A stretch of DNA of 42,183 nucleotides from Solirubrobacteraceae bacterium (GCA_030681525.1 JAUXSD010000159.1:1-42183), one strand, 5' to 3'; counted from the first letter of the stretch, positions 32,925-41,197 are shown. Notes: a model not told the origin generated them from the letters alone. Program-made: numbers and translations.

Positions 32925-33458
32925 ATGCGCCTGTTCATCGCGCTCGACCTGCCCGTGGACGTGCGCACGGCGCTGGCGGCATGGGTCGAGCAGGCCGCGC
33001 CGGCCGAGGTGCGCCGCGTGCCGGTCGACAACCTGCACGTCACGCTCGCCTTCCTCGGCGCGCGCAACAGCGACGAGGCGGCGGCTGCCGGGGCGCTGCT
33101 GCCCGCCCTCGCGCGGCCGCTGCCGCAGCTGCGCAGCGCCGGCGCGCTCTGGCTGCCGCTGCGCCGGCCCGGCGTGCTGACGGTCGCGCTCGAGCCCGAC
33201 GCGGCGCTGGCCGCGCTGCAGGCCGAGCTCGTCGCCGGGCTGTCCTCCGCGATCGGCTTCGCCGCCGAGCGGCGGCGCTTTCGTCCGCACGTCACGGTCG
33301 GGCGCGTCGCGCGCGGGACGCGGATCGACACCCGCAGCGCGCTCCAGCCGCCGGCCCCGGATCTGCGCTTCGCCGCCCACTCACTCACGCTGTATCGCTC
33401 GCACACCGGGCCGCAGGGCGCGCGCTACATACGCATGGGCGGCGTGGAGCTGGCGTGA
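32925..33458 (+). CDS. thpR: RNA 2',3'-cyclic phosphodiesterase ThpR (2H family)
   Basis: 177-aa 2H phosphoesterase that hydrolyses RNA 2',3'-cyclic phosphate ends. Both catalytic HxTx motifs are present: His38 in LHVTLAFLG and His122 in RPHVTVGR. The start RLFIALDLP is that of the family. ATG begins right after the cinA stop, and its own stop overlaps the GTG of the next gene by 4 nt, so cinA-thpR-phosphoesterase form one operon. cinA-thpR-recA order is known in actinobacteria. Confidence 0.94.
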   Translation: MRLFIALDLPVDVRTALAAWVEQAAPAEVRRVPVDNLHVTLAFLGARNSDEAAAAGALLPALARPLPQLRSAGALWLPLRRPGVLTVALEPDAALAALQAELVAGLSSAIGFAAERRRFRPHVTVGRVARGTRIDTRSALQPPAPDLRFAAHSLTLYRSHTGPQGARYIRMGGVELA

Positions 33459-34351
33459 GGGCCGCCGCACGGACGCCGGGAGCTCGTGCGGCGACGTGCG
33501 GCCGGCGGCGCGCGCTCGCGTGGGTCGCCGCGGTCGTCGTCGCCGCGGTGGCCGGGGTGGCCGGCTGGTCGGGCTGGTTCGCCCCGCGCCGCGTCCGGCT
33601 GCGCCGCCGGACGCTGGGGCTGCCGCACTGGCCCGCGGAGCTCGCGGATCTGCGCGTTGCCGTCATGTCGGACCTGCACACGGGCACGCCGCACGTCGAC
33701 GCCGCCAAGGTGGCGCGGCTGGTGGCGCAGGTCAACCGCATCCGGCCCGATCTCGTCGTCCTGCTCGGCGACTACGTCGATCCGACGGTGCCGTTCGGCA
33801 CGCCCGTGGCGCCCGCGGCCGTCGCTGCGGCGCTGGGCGGGCTGCGCGCGCCGCTCGGCGTCGTGGCGGTGCTCGGCAACCACGACTGGGTCCACACCGG
33901 GCCCGACCTGGCGCGCCGCCTGCGCGCGGCCGGCGTGACGGTGCTCGAGAACGACGCGGTCGCCGTCGGCGAGCGGCTCTGGGTGGCCGGCGTCGGGCCC
34001 GAGGGCGAGCGCGTCGCCAACCCGGTCGCCGCGCTCACCCGGGTGCCCGACGACGCCGCGGTGCTGCTGCTCAGCCATCACCCCGACACGTTCGTGCGCG
34101 TGCCCGAGCGGGTGGCGCTCACGTTGGCGGGCCACACCCACGGAGGCCAGGTCGCGTTGCCCGGTCTGGGCGCCCGCCACATCCCCTCGCGCTTCGGCGA
34201 CCGCTTCGCCGGAGGCCACGTCGTCGAGGACGGCCGGCACCTGTTCGTCTCCGCCGGCATCGGCACGAGCCGGTTGCCGATCCGGCTCCTCGCGCCACCC
34301 GAGATCGTCGTGCTGCGGCTGCGGCCGAGTCGCCGGACGAAGCGGAGGTAG
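33455..34351 (+). CDS. Membrane-anchored metallophosphoesterase
   Basis: Calcineurin-like phosphoesterase of about 298 aa resembling the YkuE/YaeI-type enzymes linked to envelope lipids. After a short basic start there is one membrane helix (about 20-42), then the metal motifs MSDLHTG, LLGDYVD, LGNHDW, LLLSHHPD and GHTHGGQ in order. The C-terminus (SAGIGTSRLPIRL) is a hallmark of this subgroup. GTG at 33455 overlaps the thpR stop. It probably acts at the membrane, but its substrate (UDP-diacylglucosamine-like or phospholipid) is inference. Confidence 0.9.
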   Translation: MRAAARTPGARAATCGRRRALAWVAAVVVAAVAGVAGWSGWFAPRRVRLRRRTLGLPHWPAELADLRVAVMSDLHTGTPHVDAAKVARLVAQVNRIRPDLVVLLGDYVDPTVPFGTPVAPAAVAAALGGLRAPLGVVAVLGNHDWVHTGPDLARRLRAAGVTVLENDAVAVGERLWVAGVGPEGERVANPVAALTRVPDDAAVLLLSHHPDTFVRVPERVALTLAGHTHGGQVALPGLGARHIPSRFGDRFAGGHVVEDGRHLFVSAGIGTSRLPIRLLAPPEIVVLRLRPSRRTKRR

Positions 34352-34381
34352 GCCGTGCGCGTGCGCGGGTAGCCGACGCCC

Positions 34382-34579
34382 ATGTCTCCCGAACCCCGCA
34401 CGCCCGGCAGCGCCGATCCGCCCGAGCCCGACGAGGTGCTCGCGAACCATCCGGCGCGCAGACACGATCACGAGCCCAGCGACGAGGATGATCGCGAGGT
34501 GATCCTCGACGATCCCGCGCTGGCGGAGGTGGCCATCGAGGACGATGATGCCCCGCCGCGCCCCGGCGACGGGGGCTGA
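34382..34579 (+). CDS. Small acidic hypothetical protein, 65 aa
   Basis: Unrecognised. Highly acidic and Pro-rich, for example DEDDREVILDDPALAEV and AIEDDDAPPRP, with a His/Arg patch near the middle (ARRHDHEP); likely disordered. The Shine-Dalgarno is weak, but the position 30 nt after the phosphoesterase gene on the same strand and the acidic bias, unusual for random GC-rich frames, favour a real gene. No function is proposed. Confidence 0.45.
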   Translation: MSPEPRTPGSADPPEPDEVLANHPARRHDHEPSDEDDREVILDDPALAEVAIEDDDAPPRPGDGG

Positions 34580-34588
34580 CGCGACGAG

Positions 34589-34617
34589 TTGACGGTTCGC
34601 CGGACCGGCAATAGCCT
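34589..34617 (+). promoter_or_regulatory. Promoter before the AraC-family gene
   Basis: TTGACG (34589-34594), a 17-bp spacer and TAGCCT (34612-34617) make the clearest -35/-10 pair in the window. The predicted start near 34624 leaves a leader of about 49 nt before the GTG at 34673. Confidence 0.55.
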
Positions 34618-34672
34618 CGCCGTCCGAGCGCCGTGCGCGCACCCACCACCTCCGCGGCGCACGGCTTGATCC

Positions 34673-35383
34673 GTGCTGAGCTCCTATCGCGAACACCCTC
34701 CGCCACCCGCGCTCGCGCCGTGGCTGGCCTGCACCTGGGAGCGCCGCGACGGCGGCGGCGCGCCGGTGCGCGTCGTCCCCGACGGCTGCGTCGACATCGT
34801 GTGGACCGAGGGACGCGGAGCGCGGGTCGTGGGCGCGAACACGACCGCGTTCCTCGTCGCGCTCGGGCCGGACACGAGCGTGGTCGGCGCGCGCATGCGG
34901 CCCGGCGCGGCGCCGGCGCTGCTGGGCGTCGACGGCGGTGCGCTGCGCGACGCTCACGTCGAGTTGGCGGACGTCTGGGCGGATGACGGCCGGCGCCTTG
35001 AGCAGCGTCTCGACGCGGCGGCGGATGACGAGCGCGACGCGCTGCTGCTCGCCGCCATCGGCACCCGGGCCCGGCACGCGGCGCTGCCGGACCCGCTCGT
35101 GCGGGCCGCGGTCGGCCGGCTCGGCGCGCCGGACGCGCGGGTCGAGCGCGTGGCCCGCGAGCTCGCCATCAGCCCGCGCCAGCTGCGCCGCCGCTGCGAG
35201 GCCGCCGTCGGCTACGGGCCGAAGCGGCTGCTGCGCGTGCTGCGCCTGCAGCACGCGCTGACCGCGGCCCGCGCCGGCGAGGAGCTCGCGCAGGCCGCGG
35301 CCGGCGCCGGCTACGCCGACCAGGCGCACTTCGCGCACGACTGCCGGGCGCTGGCCGGCGTGCCGGCCACGGCGCTCGTCTGA
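34673..35383 (+). CDS. AraC-family transcriptional regulator
   Basis: 236-aa regulator. The N-terminal half matches the DUF6597-type ligand or dimerisation domain of actinobacterial AraC proteins (YREHPPPPALAPWLACTWER, VVPDGCVDIVW, VVGARMRPGAAPALLG). The C-terminal half is the double helix-turn-helix (VARELAISPRQLRRRCEA, then ELAQAAAGAGYADQAHFAHD). GTG at 34673 gives this canonical beginning. Targets are unknown; the gene stands alone with its own promoter. Confidence 0.9.
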   Translation: MLSSYREHPPPPALAPWLACTWERRDGGGAPVRVVPDGCVDIVWTEGRGARVVGANTTAFLVALGPDTSVVGARMRPGAAPALLGVDGGALRDAHVELADVWADDGRRLEQRLDAAADDERDALLLAAIGTRARHAALPDPLVRAAVGRLGAPDARVERVARELAISPRQLRRRCEAAVGYGPKRLLRVLRLQHALTAARAGEELAQAAAGAGYADQAHFAHDCRALAGVPATALV

Positions 35384-35550
35384 CCGCGGCTGACGGCGGC
35401 GCGTGGCGAGTTGCGGAGGCTGAGCCTCTGTAACTCGCACCGCCCATGTGGCCGTGGCCGGGCGATACCCAGCGCGCCCCGCCCCGCCCCGCCTCGCGCG
35501 CGTCCGTTTTCTACAAGACGGCCGGCGCCGCGGTGCGCGAGGATCACGCC

Positions 35551-35814
35551 ATGACCGCCCGCGAGCTGCAGACGATCCCGAACGTCGGTCCCGCCGTGGC
35601 GCGCAAGCTCGCGCGACTGGACATCGGTTGCGTCGAAGACCTGCGCGGCCGCGACGGCGAAGAGCTCTTCGAGCGACTCTGCGGGCTCGACGGGTGCCGC
35701 CACGATCCATGTCTGCTGGACACCTTCGTCGCCGCCGTGGACTTCGCCGAGGGTGCGCCGCCCCGACCCTGGTGGGAGTACAGCCGCGAGCGCAAGGCGC
35801 GGGCCCGTGGCTGA
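35551..35814 (+). CDS. Helix-hairpin-helix protein (Cdd1/pathogenicity-locus type)
   Basis: 87-aa protein of the Cdd1 family. The helix-hairpin-helix is visible as LQTIPNVGPAVARKLARLDI, followed by the conserved LRGRDGEELFERLC, a CxxxxC-type DGCRHDPCLLD stretch and WWEYS near the C-terminus. The fold suggests non-specific DNA binding or a structural role; the biochemical function is not known. ATG at 35551 has GAGGAT upstream; an in-frame ATG at 35446 would add a Pro/Arg-rich stretch unlike the family. The stop overlaps the next gene by 8 nt. Confidence 0.85.
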   Translation: MTARELQTIPNVGPAVARKLARLDIGCVEDLRGRDGEELFERLCGLDGCRHDPCLLDTFVAAVDFAEGAPPRPWWEYSRERKARARG

Positions 35815-36217
35815 CGAACCCGCGCCGCTGCTGCTCGGCTGGGTGATCGTCTACGTCGAGGACCCGCCCGCCGCGCGCGACTTCTACGTCCGCGCCTTCG
35901 GGCTGCAGGGCGGCTTCGTCGCCGGCTCCGGGACCTACGCGGAGCTCGACACCGGCGCGACGAAGCTCGCGTTCGCCGCCTACACGCTCGGCGGGCAGAA
36001 CTTCCCGGGCGGCGTCCGTGCGGCGGCGGCCGGCGACGGCGCGCCGCCCAACGTCGAGATCGCGCTGGTGGCCGACGACGTCGACGCCGCGTACGAGCGT
36101 GCGCTCGCGGCCGGCTGCGCTTCGCTGGCGCAGCCGAGGGACAAGCCGCAGGGTCAGCGCGTGGCCTGGGTGCGCGACCCGTTCGGGACGCTGCTGGAAC
36201 TGGCCACCCCGCTGTAG
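35807..36217 (+). CDS. VOC (glyoxalase/bleomycin-resistance) superfamily protein
   Basis: 136-aa vicinal-oxygen-chelate fold protein with paired beta-alpha-beta-beta modules: VIVYVEDPPAARDFYVRAFG at the N-terminus and VEIALVADDVDAAYERALA in the second half, ending WVRDPFGTLLELATP with the usual C-terminal Glu ligand. Members include metal-dependent enzymes and antibiotic-binding proteins; the ligand here is unknown. GTG at 35807 overlaps the HhH gene by 8 nt, so the two are likely co-expressed. Confidence 0.88.
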   Translation: MADEPAPLLLGWVIVYVEDPPAARDFYVRAFGLQGGFVAGSGTYAELDTGATKLAFAAYTLGGQNFPGGVRAAAAGDGAPPNVEIALVADDVDAAYERALAAGCASLAQPRDKPQGQRVAWVRDPFGTLLELATPL

Positions 36218-36261
36218 CCCCCGCTCGCGGCAGCGCGCACCTGCCGCCGCGGCCGCGGTTG

Positions 36262-36297
36262 TAAGGGTGCCCTAACTTCGAATAAGGTTCCCCTAAC
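36262..36297. promoter_or_regulatory. Tandem DtxR/IdeR-like iron boxes
   Basis: Two 15-bp near-repeats, TAAGGGTGCCCTAAC (36262-36276) and TAAGGTTCCCCTAAC (36283-36297), start 21 bp apart, two helical turns. Each is an imperfect palindrome of TAAGG/CCTAA type like the sites bound by iron-loaded DtxR/IdeR. They end 22 nt before the imelysin ATG, and TAAGGT in the second box could double as a -10. Binding is inference. Confidence 0.6.
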
Positions 36298-36319
36298 TCG
36301 AACGCTCTGGTGGGGGAAC

Positions 36320-37489
36320 ATGCGTATACGGCTCAAGGCAGTTCTGTCGGCCCTGCTCGTCGCGGGGCTTGCGATCGGTGGGTGCGGCGGCGGCGGCGAC
36401 GCCGCCGTGTCGGTGCAGGGCAAAGCGGCGGTCGCCGAGCACTACGCCGACCTCGCCCATGGCGCCTACGGCGCCTCCGTCGCCAGCGCCGAGCAGATGG
36501 GCGAGGCGATCGACGGTTTCCTCGAGCGGCCCACGCAGGCTCGCCTCGACGCGGCGCGCCAGGCATGGATCGGCGCGCGCGACGACTACGTCGTCACGGA
36601 GGCGTTTCGCTTCTACGGCGGGCCGATCGACGCTCCGAAGACCGGTCCTGAGGGGCTCCTGAACGCGTGGCCGATGGACGAGGCCTACGTCGACTACGTC
36701 GAAGACGACAGCGACGCGGGCATCGTCAACGACCGCGGGGCGTACCCGAGGATCACCGAGGCGGTGATCGTCGAGGGCAACGAGAAGGGCGGCGAGACGA
36801 ACATCTCCTCGGGTTGGCACGCGATCGAGTTTCTGCTGTGGGGCCAGGACCGCTCGCAGGACGGTCCCGGCGCCCGGTCGGCCCGCGACTACTCGACCGC
36901 GCGCAACGCGCGCCGTCGCGCGACGTATCTGCGCCTCACGACGCAGCGCCTGGTGAGCGATCTGCGCCGCGTGCAGGCCGCGTGGGTGCCGCAGCGCGGT
37001 GGCTACCGCGAGGAGTTCCTCGACGATCCCGACGCGGCGCTGACGAAGATCCTGCGCGGCATCGGCGCGCTGAACACCGGCGAGCTGGCGGGCGAGCGCA
37101 TGGCGGTCGCGTTCGAGAGCGCCGACCAGGAGGACGAGCACTCCTGCTTCAGCGACAACACGAACGCCGATGTCGTCAACGACCTGAAGGGCATCCGGAT
37201 GGTCTACACGGGCGACGGCCCCGGCGGCGCGGCGCCGGCCGGCGCGAGCCTCGACGCGCTCCTCACCGAGGCCGACCCCGACCTGGCCCGCGAGCTGCGC
37301 GCCGCGCTCGCCGCGACGGTCGCGCGGGCCGTGGCCTTCCCCGCGCCGTTCGAGCGGATGATCGCGGCGCCCCGCCGCTCGCGACTGCACCGCGCCATGG
37401 CGGAGACGATCGCGGCGATCGAGGCGCAGGGCGAGCTGCTGGCGAGGGCGGCCACGGCGCTCGGCGTCAAGGTGAACTTCGAGGTCTAG
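36320..37489 (+). CDS. Imelysin (peptidase M75 / EfeO-like) family lipoprotein
   Basis: 389-aa lipoprotein with a lipobox ending in Cys22 (LAIGGC), so it is anchored outside the cytoplasmic membrane. The imelysin domain shows the GxHxxE motif in GWHAIEFLLWGQD (His167, Glu170), the family's putative iron site, and the partner segments HSCFSDNTNADVVNDLKGI and LNTGELAGERM. Members such as IrpA and the imelysin-like proteins act in iron uptake; the EfeO connection is by fold. GGGGGAAC precedes the ATG as Shine-Dalgarno. The di-haem gene follows after 4 nt, a pairing known in many bacteria, and tandem iron boxes lie upstream. Confidence 0.92.
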   Translation: MRIRLKAVLSALLVAGLAIGGCGGGGDAAVSVQGKAAVAEHYADLAHGAYGASVASAEQMGEAIDGFLERPTQARLDAARQAWIGARDDYVVTEAFRFYGGPIDAPKTGPEGLLNAWPMDEAYVDYVEDDSDAGIVNDRGAYPRITEAVIVEGNEKGGETNISSGWHAIEFLLWGQDRSQDGPGARSARDYSTARNARRRATYLRLTTQRLVSDLRRVQAAWVPQRGGYREEFLDDPDAALTKILRGIGALNTGELAGERMAVAFESADQEDEHSCFSDNTNADVVNDLKGIRMVYTGDGPGGAAPAGASLDALLTEADPDLARELRAALAATVARAVAFPAPFERMIAAPRRSRLHRAMAETIAAIEAQGELLARAATALGVKVNFEV

Positions 37490-37493
37490 GGCG

Positions 37494-38873
37494 TTGCGCC
37501 GGGTGGTCCTCGGGCTCGTGCTCGCCGGCGGGCTGCTCGCGGCGCTCGCCGCGGGCTGCGGCGGCGCCGGCGGCGAGCTCGCCGGCGACCGCGCGAGGTC
37601 CGGCGGGGCGGGCACGGTCGACGACGCCACGGGCTTCGCGTTCGCGCTGGCCCTGAAGACCCTGCCGCGCAAGGACCGGCGGGCGTTCGCGGTCGGCAAC
37701 AGCTTCTTCAACCGCAACTGGGTGCGCGCGCCGGCCTCGACGACGGTTCGCGACGGCCTCGGGCCGACGTTCAACGCCCAGTCCTGCTCGTCGTGTCATC
37801 TGCACGACGGGCGCGGCCGGCCGCCGACCGGCGCGCGCGACGCCGAGCGCGGGCTGCTGCTGCGCCTCAGCGTGGGCGATCCGCCGCGGCCGCTGCGCCT
37901 GTACGGCTCGCAGCTGCAGGACCGCGCGATCGCCGGGGTCGCGGCCGAGGGACGGATCGCGATCACGCGCACGCCGCGGCGCGGGCGCTACGGCGACGGG
38001 ACGCCGTATGAGCTGCTCGTGCCGCGCTACGCGGTGGCCGATCGCGCCTTCGGTCCGCTGCCCGAGGACGTGCAGATCAGCCCGCGTGTGGCGCCCGGCG
38101 TGTTCGGCGTCGGGCTGCTGGAGGCCGTGCCCGAGCGCGCGATCGTCGGCCACGCCGACCCGGCCGACGAGGACGGCGACGGGATCTCCGGGCGCCCCAA
38201 TCGCGTCACCGACGTGCGCACCCGGACGGCCGCGCTGGGGCGCTTCGGCTGGAAGGCCAACGTGCCGACCGTCGAGCAGCAGAACGCCAGCGCGTTCAGC
38301 GGCGACCTCGGGATCACGTCGCCGGTCTTCCGCGACGAGAACTGCCCGCGCGGCCAGCGCGCGTGCGCGCGGGCGAAGACCGGCGGCCGACCGGAGATCG
38401 ACGCGCGCAAGCTCGCGCGGGTCACGTTCTACACGCGCACGCTGGCCGTGCCCGCCCGGCGCGACGTCGGGGCGCGGGCGACCGACGCCGGCGAGCGCCA
38501 CTTCGCGCGGCTCGGCTGCGCCACCTGCCACCGGCCGGAGCTGCGCACGGGCGACAGCGACGTCGCCGGCCTGAGCGACCAGCTCATCCGCCCGTACACC
38601 GACCTGCTGCTGCACGACATGGGCCCGGCGCTCGAGGACGGGCGGCCCGACGCCCTGGCCTCGGGATCGGAGTGGCGCACTGCGCCGCTGTGGGGCATCG
38701 GCCTCGTGTCGGTCGTCAACCGTCACACGCGCTTCCTGCACGACGGCCGCGCCCGCAACCTCGCCGAGGCGATCCTCTGGCACGGCGGCGAGGCGCATCG
38801 CGCGCGCGAGCGCTTCCGCACGCTCCCGGCCCGCGAGCGGCGCGAGCTCGTGGCGTTCCTCGAGTCGCTGTAG
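37494..38873 (+). CDS. Di-haem oxidoreductase lipoprotein (DUF1111 family)
   Basis: 459-aa c-type cytochrome of the putative thiol-oxidoreductase (DUF1111) family, related to di-haem peroxidases. It has a lipobox ending in Cys22 (LAALAAGC) and two CxxCH haem motifs: CSSCH (98-102) and CATCH (342-346). Family segments are GLGPTFNAQSCSSCH, GRFGWKANVPTVEQQ, FYTRTLAVPARR and PYTDLLLHDMGPAL. TTG at 37494 is 4 nt after the imelysin gene. Together they probably form an extracytoplasmic iron uptake or redox unit, perhaps handling Fe(II)/Fe(III) conversion; the reaction is not established. Confidence 0.92.
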   Translation: MRRVVLGLVLAGGLLAALAAGCGGAGGELAGDRARSGGAGTVDDATGFAFALALKTLPRKDRRAFAVGNSFFNRNWVRAPASTTVRDGLGPTFNAQSCSSCHLHDGRGRPPTGARDAERGLLLRLSVGDPPRPLRLYGSQLQDRAIAGVAAEGRIAITRTPRRGRYGDGTPYELLVPRYAVADRAFGPLPEDVQISPRVAPGVFGVGLLEAVPERAIVGHADPADEDGDGISGRPNRVTDVRTRTAALGRFGWKANVPTVEQQNASAFSGDLGITSPVFRDENCPRGQRACARAKTGGRPEIDARKLARVTFYTRTLAVPARRDVGARATDAGERHFARLGCATCHRPELRTGDSDVAGLSDQLIRPYTDLLLHDMGPALEDGRPDALASGSEWRTAPLWGIGLVSVVNRHTRFLHDGRARNLAEAILWHGGEAHRARERFRTLPARERRELVAFLESL

Positions 38874-38929
38874 CCGCGTCCCCTCCCGCTCCGCGTTGGG
38901 CGAACATCCCACGCTGAGGTGAGCCTGCG

Positions 38930-39334
38930 ATGACTACAGCCGTAGAGGCGACGTGGGGAACGAGGCAGCGCGAGGTCGTCAACACCGTCGAGCAGCTCGA
39001 TGCGCTGCTTGACCGCGTGGACGCCGACGCGCGCCGCTGTGGCCGTGCCCAAAACGTTGAGCTGACCGCCCTCGACGGCCGCGGCACCCTCGGCGTGGTC
39101 GTCGGCGACGACCGCAGCCTCCTCAACCACATCCCCGCCGACAACAACCCGCCCTACCTGGCAAGCCGTGGCGACGAGAACTTCGACCGGTCGTTCACGT
39201 TCTACGTCGCGGGCGACCACCACAGCGAGAGCCACTGGCGCCACACCATCACCAACCACGCGGCCCGCGACGCGGCTCGTGTGTTCCTGCTCGGCAGGAC
39301 CCTTGACGACCGCGTCCGCTGGGAGGAGGTCTGA
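38930..39334 (+). CDS. Imm1-family immunity protein, without a neighbouring toxin
   Basis: 134-aa protein matching the Imm1 family of polymorphic-toxin immunity proteins. Visible features are REVVNTVEQLDALLDRVDAD, a strand pair around VVVGDDRSLLNHIP, FTFYVAGDHHSESHWRHTI and the C-terminal RVRWEEV. GAGGTGAG gives a good Shine-Dalgarno for the ATG. In its usual setting Imm1 guards against nuclease or deaminase-type toxins encoded next to it. Here no toxin, WXG100 or PT-domain gene is adjacent, so it appears orphaned or has been recruited for another task. A weak hairpin follows. Confidence 0.8.
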   Translation: MTTAVEATWGTRQREVVNTVEQLDALLDRVDADARRCGRAQNVELTALDGRGTLGVVVGDDRSLLNHIPADNNPPYLASRGDENFDRSFTFYVAGDHHSESHWRHTITNHAARDAARVFLLGRTLDDRVRWEEV

Positions 39335-39337
39335 CCA

Positions 39338-39360
39338 CTCGTTTCGCCAGAAGAAGCGAG
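39338..39360 (+). terminator. Weak hairpin after the Imm1 gene
   Basis: CTCGTTTC and GAAGCGAG pair over 8 bp (one G-T) around a 7-nt loop, 4 nt after the stop. There is no T-run, so any termination would be of the GC-rich type without a U tract. Confidence 0.35.
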
Positions 39361-39466
39361 AGGGGCTGCGCGCCCACATCTCGGCGCTTGCGCCGGCGCC
39401 ATGGCCGTCCCCGCCGCCGGCCGCGGGCGCCCACCCGCACGGTGTCGCGCAGAGCCTGCGCGGACT

Positions 39467-39511
39467 TGTGACGAAGCGGTGTTGAGCTGTCACAGGCGTC
39501 CGACCTAGCCT
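39467..39511 (+). promoter_or_regulatory. recA promoter with an overlapping inverted repeat
   Basis: TTGAGC (39482-39487), an 18-bp spacer and TAGCCT (39506-39511) form a promoter about 62 nt before the recA ATG. TGTGAC (39467-39472) and GTCACA (39489-39494) form an inverted repeat that overlaps the -35. No LexA-type GAAC-N4-GTTC site is seen in the 245 nt upstream of recA (39335-39579). A PafBC-like TGTCA is present but its spacing differs from the mycobacterial promoter. Confidence 0.5.
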
Positions 39512-39579
39512 GGCGATTCCGTCCGATCCGGCCCGTACCGTGCGCTGTTCTTCCAGGCGCAGAAAGGCTTTTCGTACCC

Positions 39580-40680
39580 ATGGCTCTCAACGACACGCAG
39601 AAGGCCGCCAAGGCCCGCAACGACGCCCTCGCGGGGGCGCTCACGCAGATCGAGCGCGAGTTCGGCAAGGGCACGATCATGCGCATGGGCGACGAGGGCG
39701 CGCTGGTGAAGTGCGCCGCGATCCCGACGGGCGCGCTCTCGCTGGACCTCGCGCTGGGCATCGGCGGCATGCCGCGCGGACGGATCGTCGAGGTCTTCGG
39801 CCCCGAGTCGTCGGGCAAGACGACGCTCGTCTACCACATCCTCGCCGAGGCCCAGAAGCTCGGCGGCGTCTGCGCCTTCATCGACGCCGAGCACGCGATG
39901 GACCCGCTCTACGCGCGGGAGATCGGCGTCGACATCGACGAGCTGCTCGTCTCCCAGCCCGACTACGGCGAGCAGGCGCTCGAGGTCTGCGACATGCTCG
40001 TGCGCTCGGGCGCCGTCGACGTCGTGGCGCTGGATTCCGTCGCCGCGCTGACGCCGCGCGTCGAGCTCGAGGGGCAGATGGGCGATCAGACGGTCGGCCT
40101 GCAGGCGCGCATGATGAGCCAGGCGATGCGCAAGCTCGCCGGCAACCTCAACCGCACGCAGACGCTGTGTCTGTTCACGAACCAGATCCGCGAGAAGGTC
40201 GGCGTGATGTTCGGCTCGCCCGAGACGCAGCCCGGTGGCCGTGCGCTGAAGTTCTACGCCTCGCAGCGCCTGGACATCCGCCGCATCGAGACCCTCAAGG
40301 AGGGCACCGAGGCGGTCGGCAACCGCGTGCGCGTGAAGGTCGTCAAGAACAAGGTCGCGGCGCCGTTTCGCCAGGCCGAGTTCGACATCGAGTTCGGCAA
40401 GGGCATCTCGACGTCGGGCTGCCTGCTGGACCTCGGCGTCGAGCACAACGTCGTCAGCAAGTCCGGCTCGTTCTTCTCCTTCAACGGCGAGCGCCTCGGC
40501 CAGGGCCGCAACAACTCCAAGGCGTTCCTCGACGAGCATCAGGAGATCGCCAAGGAGATCGAGACCAAGGTGTGGGCGGCGCTCGGGCTCGGGCCGGACC
40601 TCGTCGTGCCGATCGAGCGCGACGACGAGGCGGTCGTGGCACCGGTGATGGCCGGCGCCGGGGCGATCGAGGCCGCGTAG
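39580..40680 (+). CDS. recA: Recombinase RecA
   Basis: DNA strand-exchange ATPase and SOS coprotease. The 366-aa protein has Walker A GPESSGKT (74-81), [23 protein letters not shown] as Walker B, the L1/L2 loops ([14 protein letters not shown] and [21 protein letters not shown]) and an intact C-terminus. There is no intein, unlike M. tuberculosis RecA. AGAAAGG before ATG serves as Shine-Dalgarno. recX follows after 52 nt. Confidence 0.99.
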   Translation: MALNDTQKAAKARNDALAGALTQIEREFGKGTIMRMGDEGALVKCAAIPTGALSLDLALGIGGMPRGRIVEVFGPESSGKTTLVYHILAEAQKLGGVCAFIDAEHAMDPLYAREIGVDIDELLVSQPDYGEQALEVCDMLVRSGAVDVVALDSVAALTPRVELEGQMGDQTVGLQARMMSQAMRKLAGNLNRTQTLCLFTNQIREKVGVMFGSPETQPGGRALKFYASQRLDIRRIETLKEGTEAVGNRVRVKVVKNKVAAPFRQAEFDIEFGKGISTSGCLLDLGVEHNVVSKSGSFFSFNGERLGQGRNNSKAFLDEHQEIAKEIETKVWAALGLGPDLVVPIERDDEAVVAPVMAGAGAIEAA

Positions 40681-40732
40681 GTCGGCAGGCGCGGCGGCTG
40701 ACGCACCAGAACGGACCGGAGACGAGGGGCGG

Positions 40733-41197
40733 ATGGCGAGCGACGAGCGCGCGCTCGAGCTGGCCGTCGGCCACCTCGGCAAGCGCGACCGCACCGCGGC
40801 GGAGATCCGCCGCCACCTTGCGGGCAAGGACATCGGCGCGCCGGCCGTCGACGCGGCCGTCGCCGAGCTCGAGCGGATGGGCTACCTCGACGACGCACGC
40901 TACGCGCGGACGTTCGCCGAGGACCGCCGCGCGCTGGACGCGTGGGGCCTCGAGCGGATCGAGCGCCGGCTGCTCGAGCTCGGCATCGACCGCGAGCACA
41001 TCGCGGCGGCGATCGGCGATCGCGACGGCGAGGCCGAGCTCGAGGCGGCGCTCGAGTTGCTGCGCCGGCGCGTGCGCGAGGTGCCCGCCAGCGAGCGCGA
41101 GCGCGAGCGGGCGCTCGGCATGCTCGTCCGCAAGGGCTATGACCTGGAGCTGGCCTACGACGCGGTGCGCGCGTTCGAGCGCGCCGGAACGGCCTGA
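40733..41197 (+). CDS. recX: Regulatory protein RecX
   Basis: 154-aa modulator of RecA filaments with the usual all-helical three-repeat architecture. Characteristic segments are DRTAAEIRRHLAGKDI, VAELERMGYLDDARYARTF and LRRRVREVPASERERER. ATG at 40733 is preceded by GACGAGGGGCG as possible Shine-Dalgarno. The 3' end overlaps the convergent TPR gene by 43 nt. Confidence 0.95.
   Translation: MASDERALELAVGHLGKRDRTAAEIRRHLAGKDIGAPAVDAAVAELERMGYLDDARYARTFAEDRRALDAWGLERIERRLLELGIDREHIAAAIGDRDGEAELEAALELLRRRVREVPASERERERALGMLVRKGYDLELAYDAVRAFERAGTA

Noticed and set aside
38930..39334. Toxin-immunity pair or defence island around Imm1
   Set aside because: Neighbours are iron-related lipoproteins and recA; no toxin, nuclease or secretion gene is adjacent.
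39466..39511. Mycobacterial PafBC promoter at recA
   Set aside because: TGTCA is present, but the distance to TAGCCT is about 2 nt longer than in the known promoter and the middle bases differ; not strong enough to claim.
39335..39579. LexA/SOS box before recA
   Set aside because: No GAAC-N4-GTTC palindrome on either strand.
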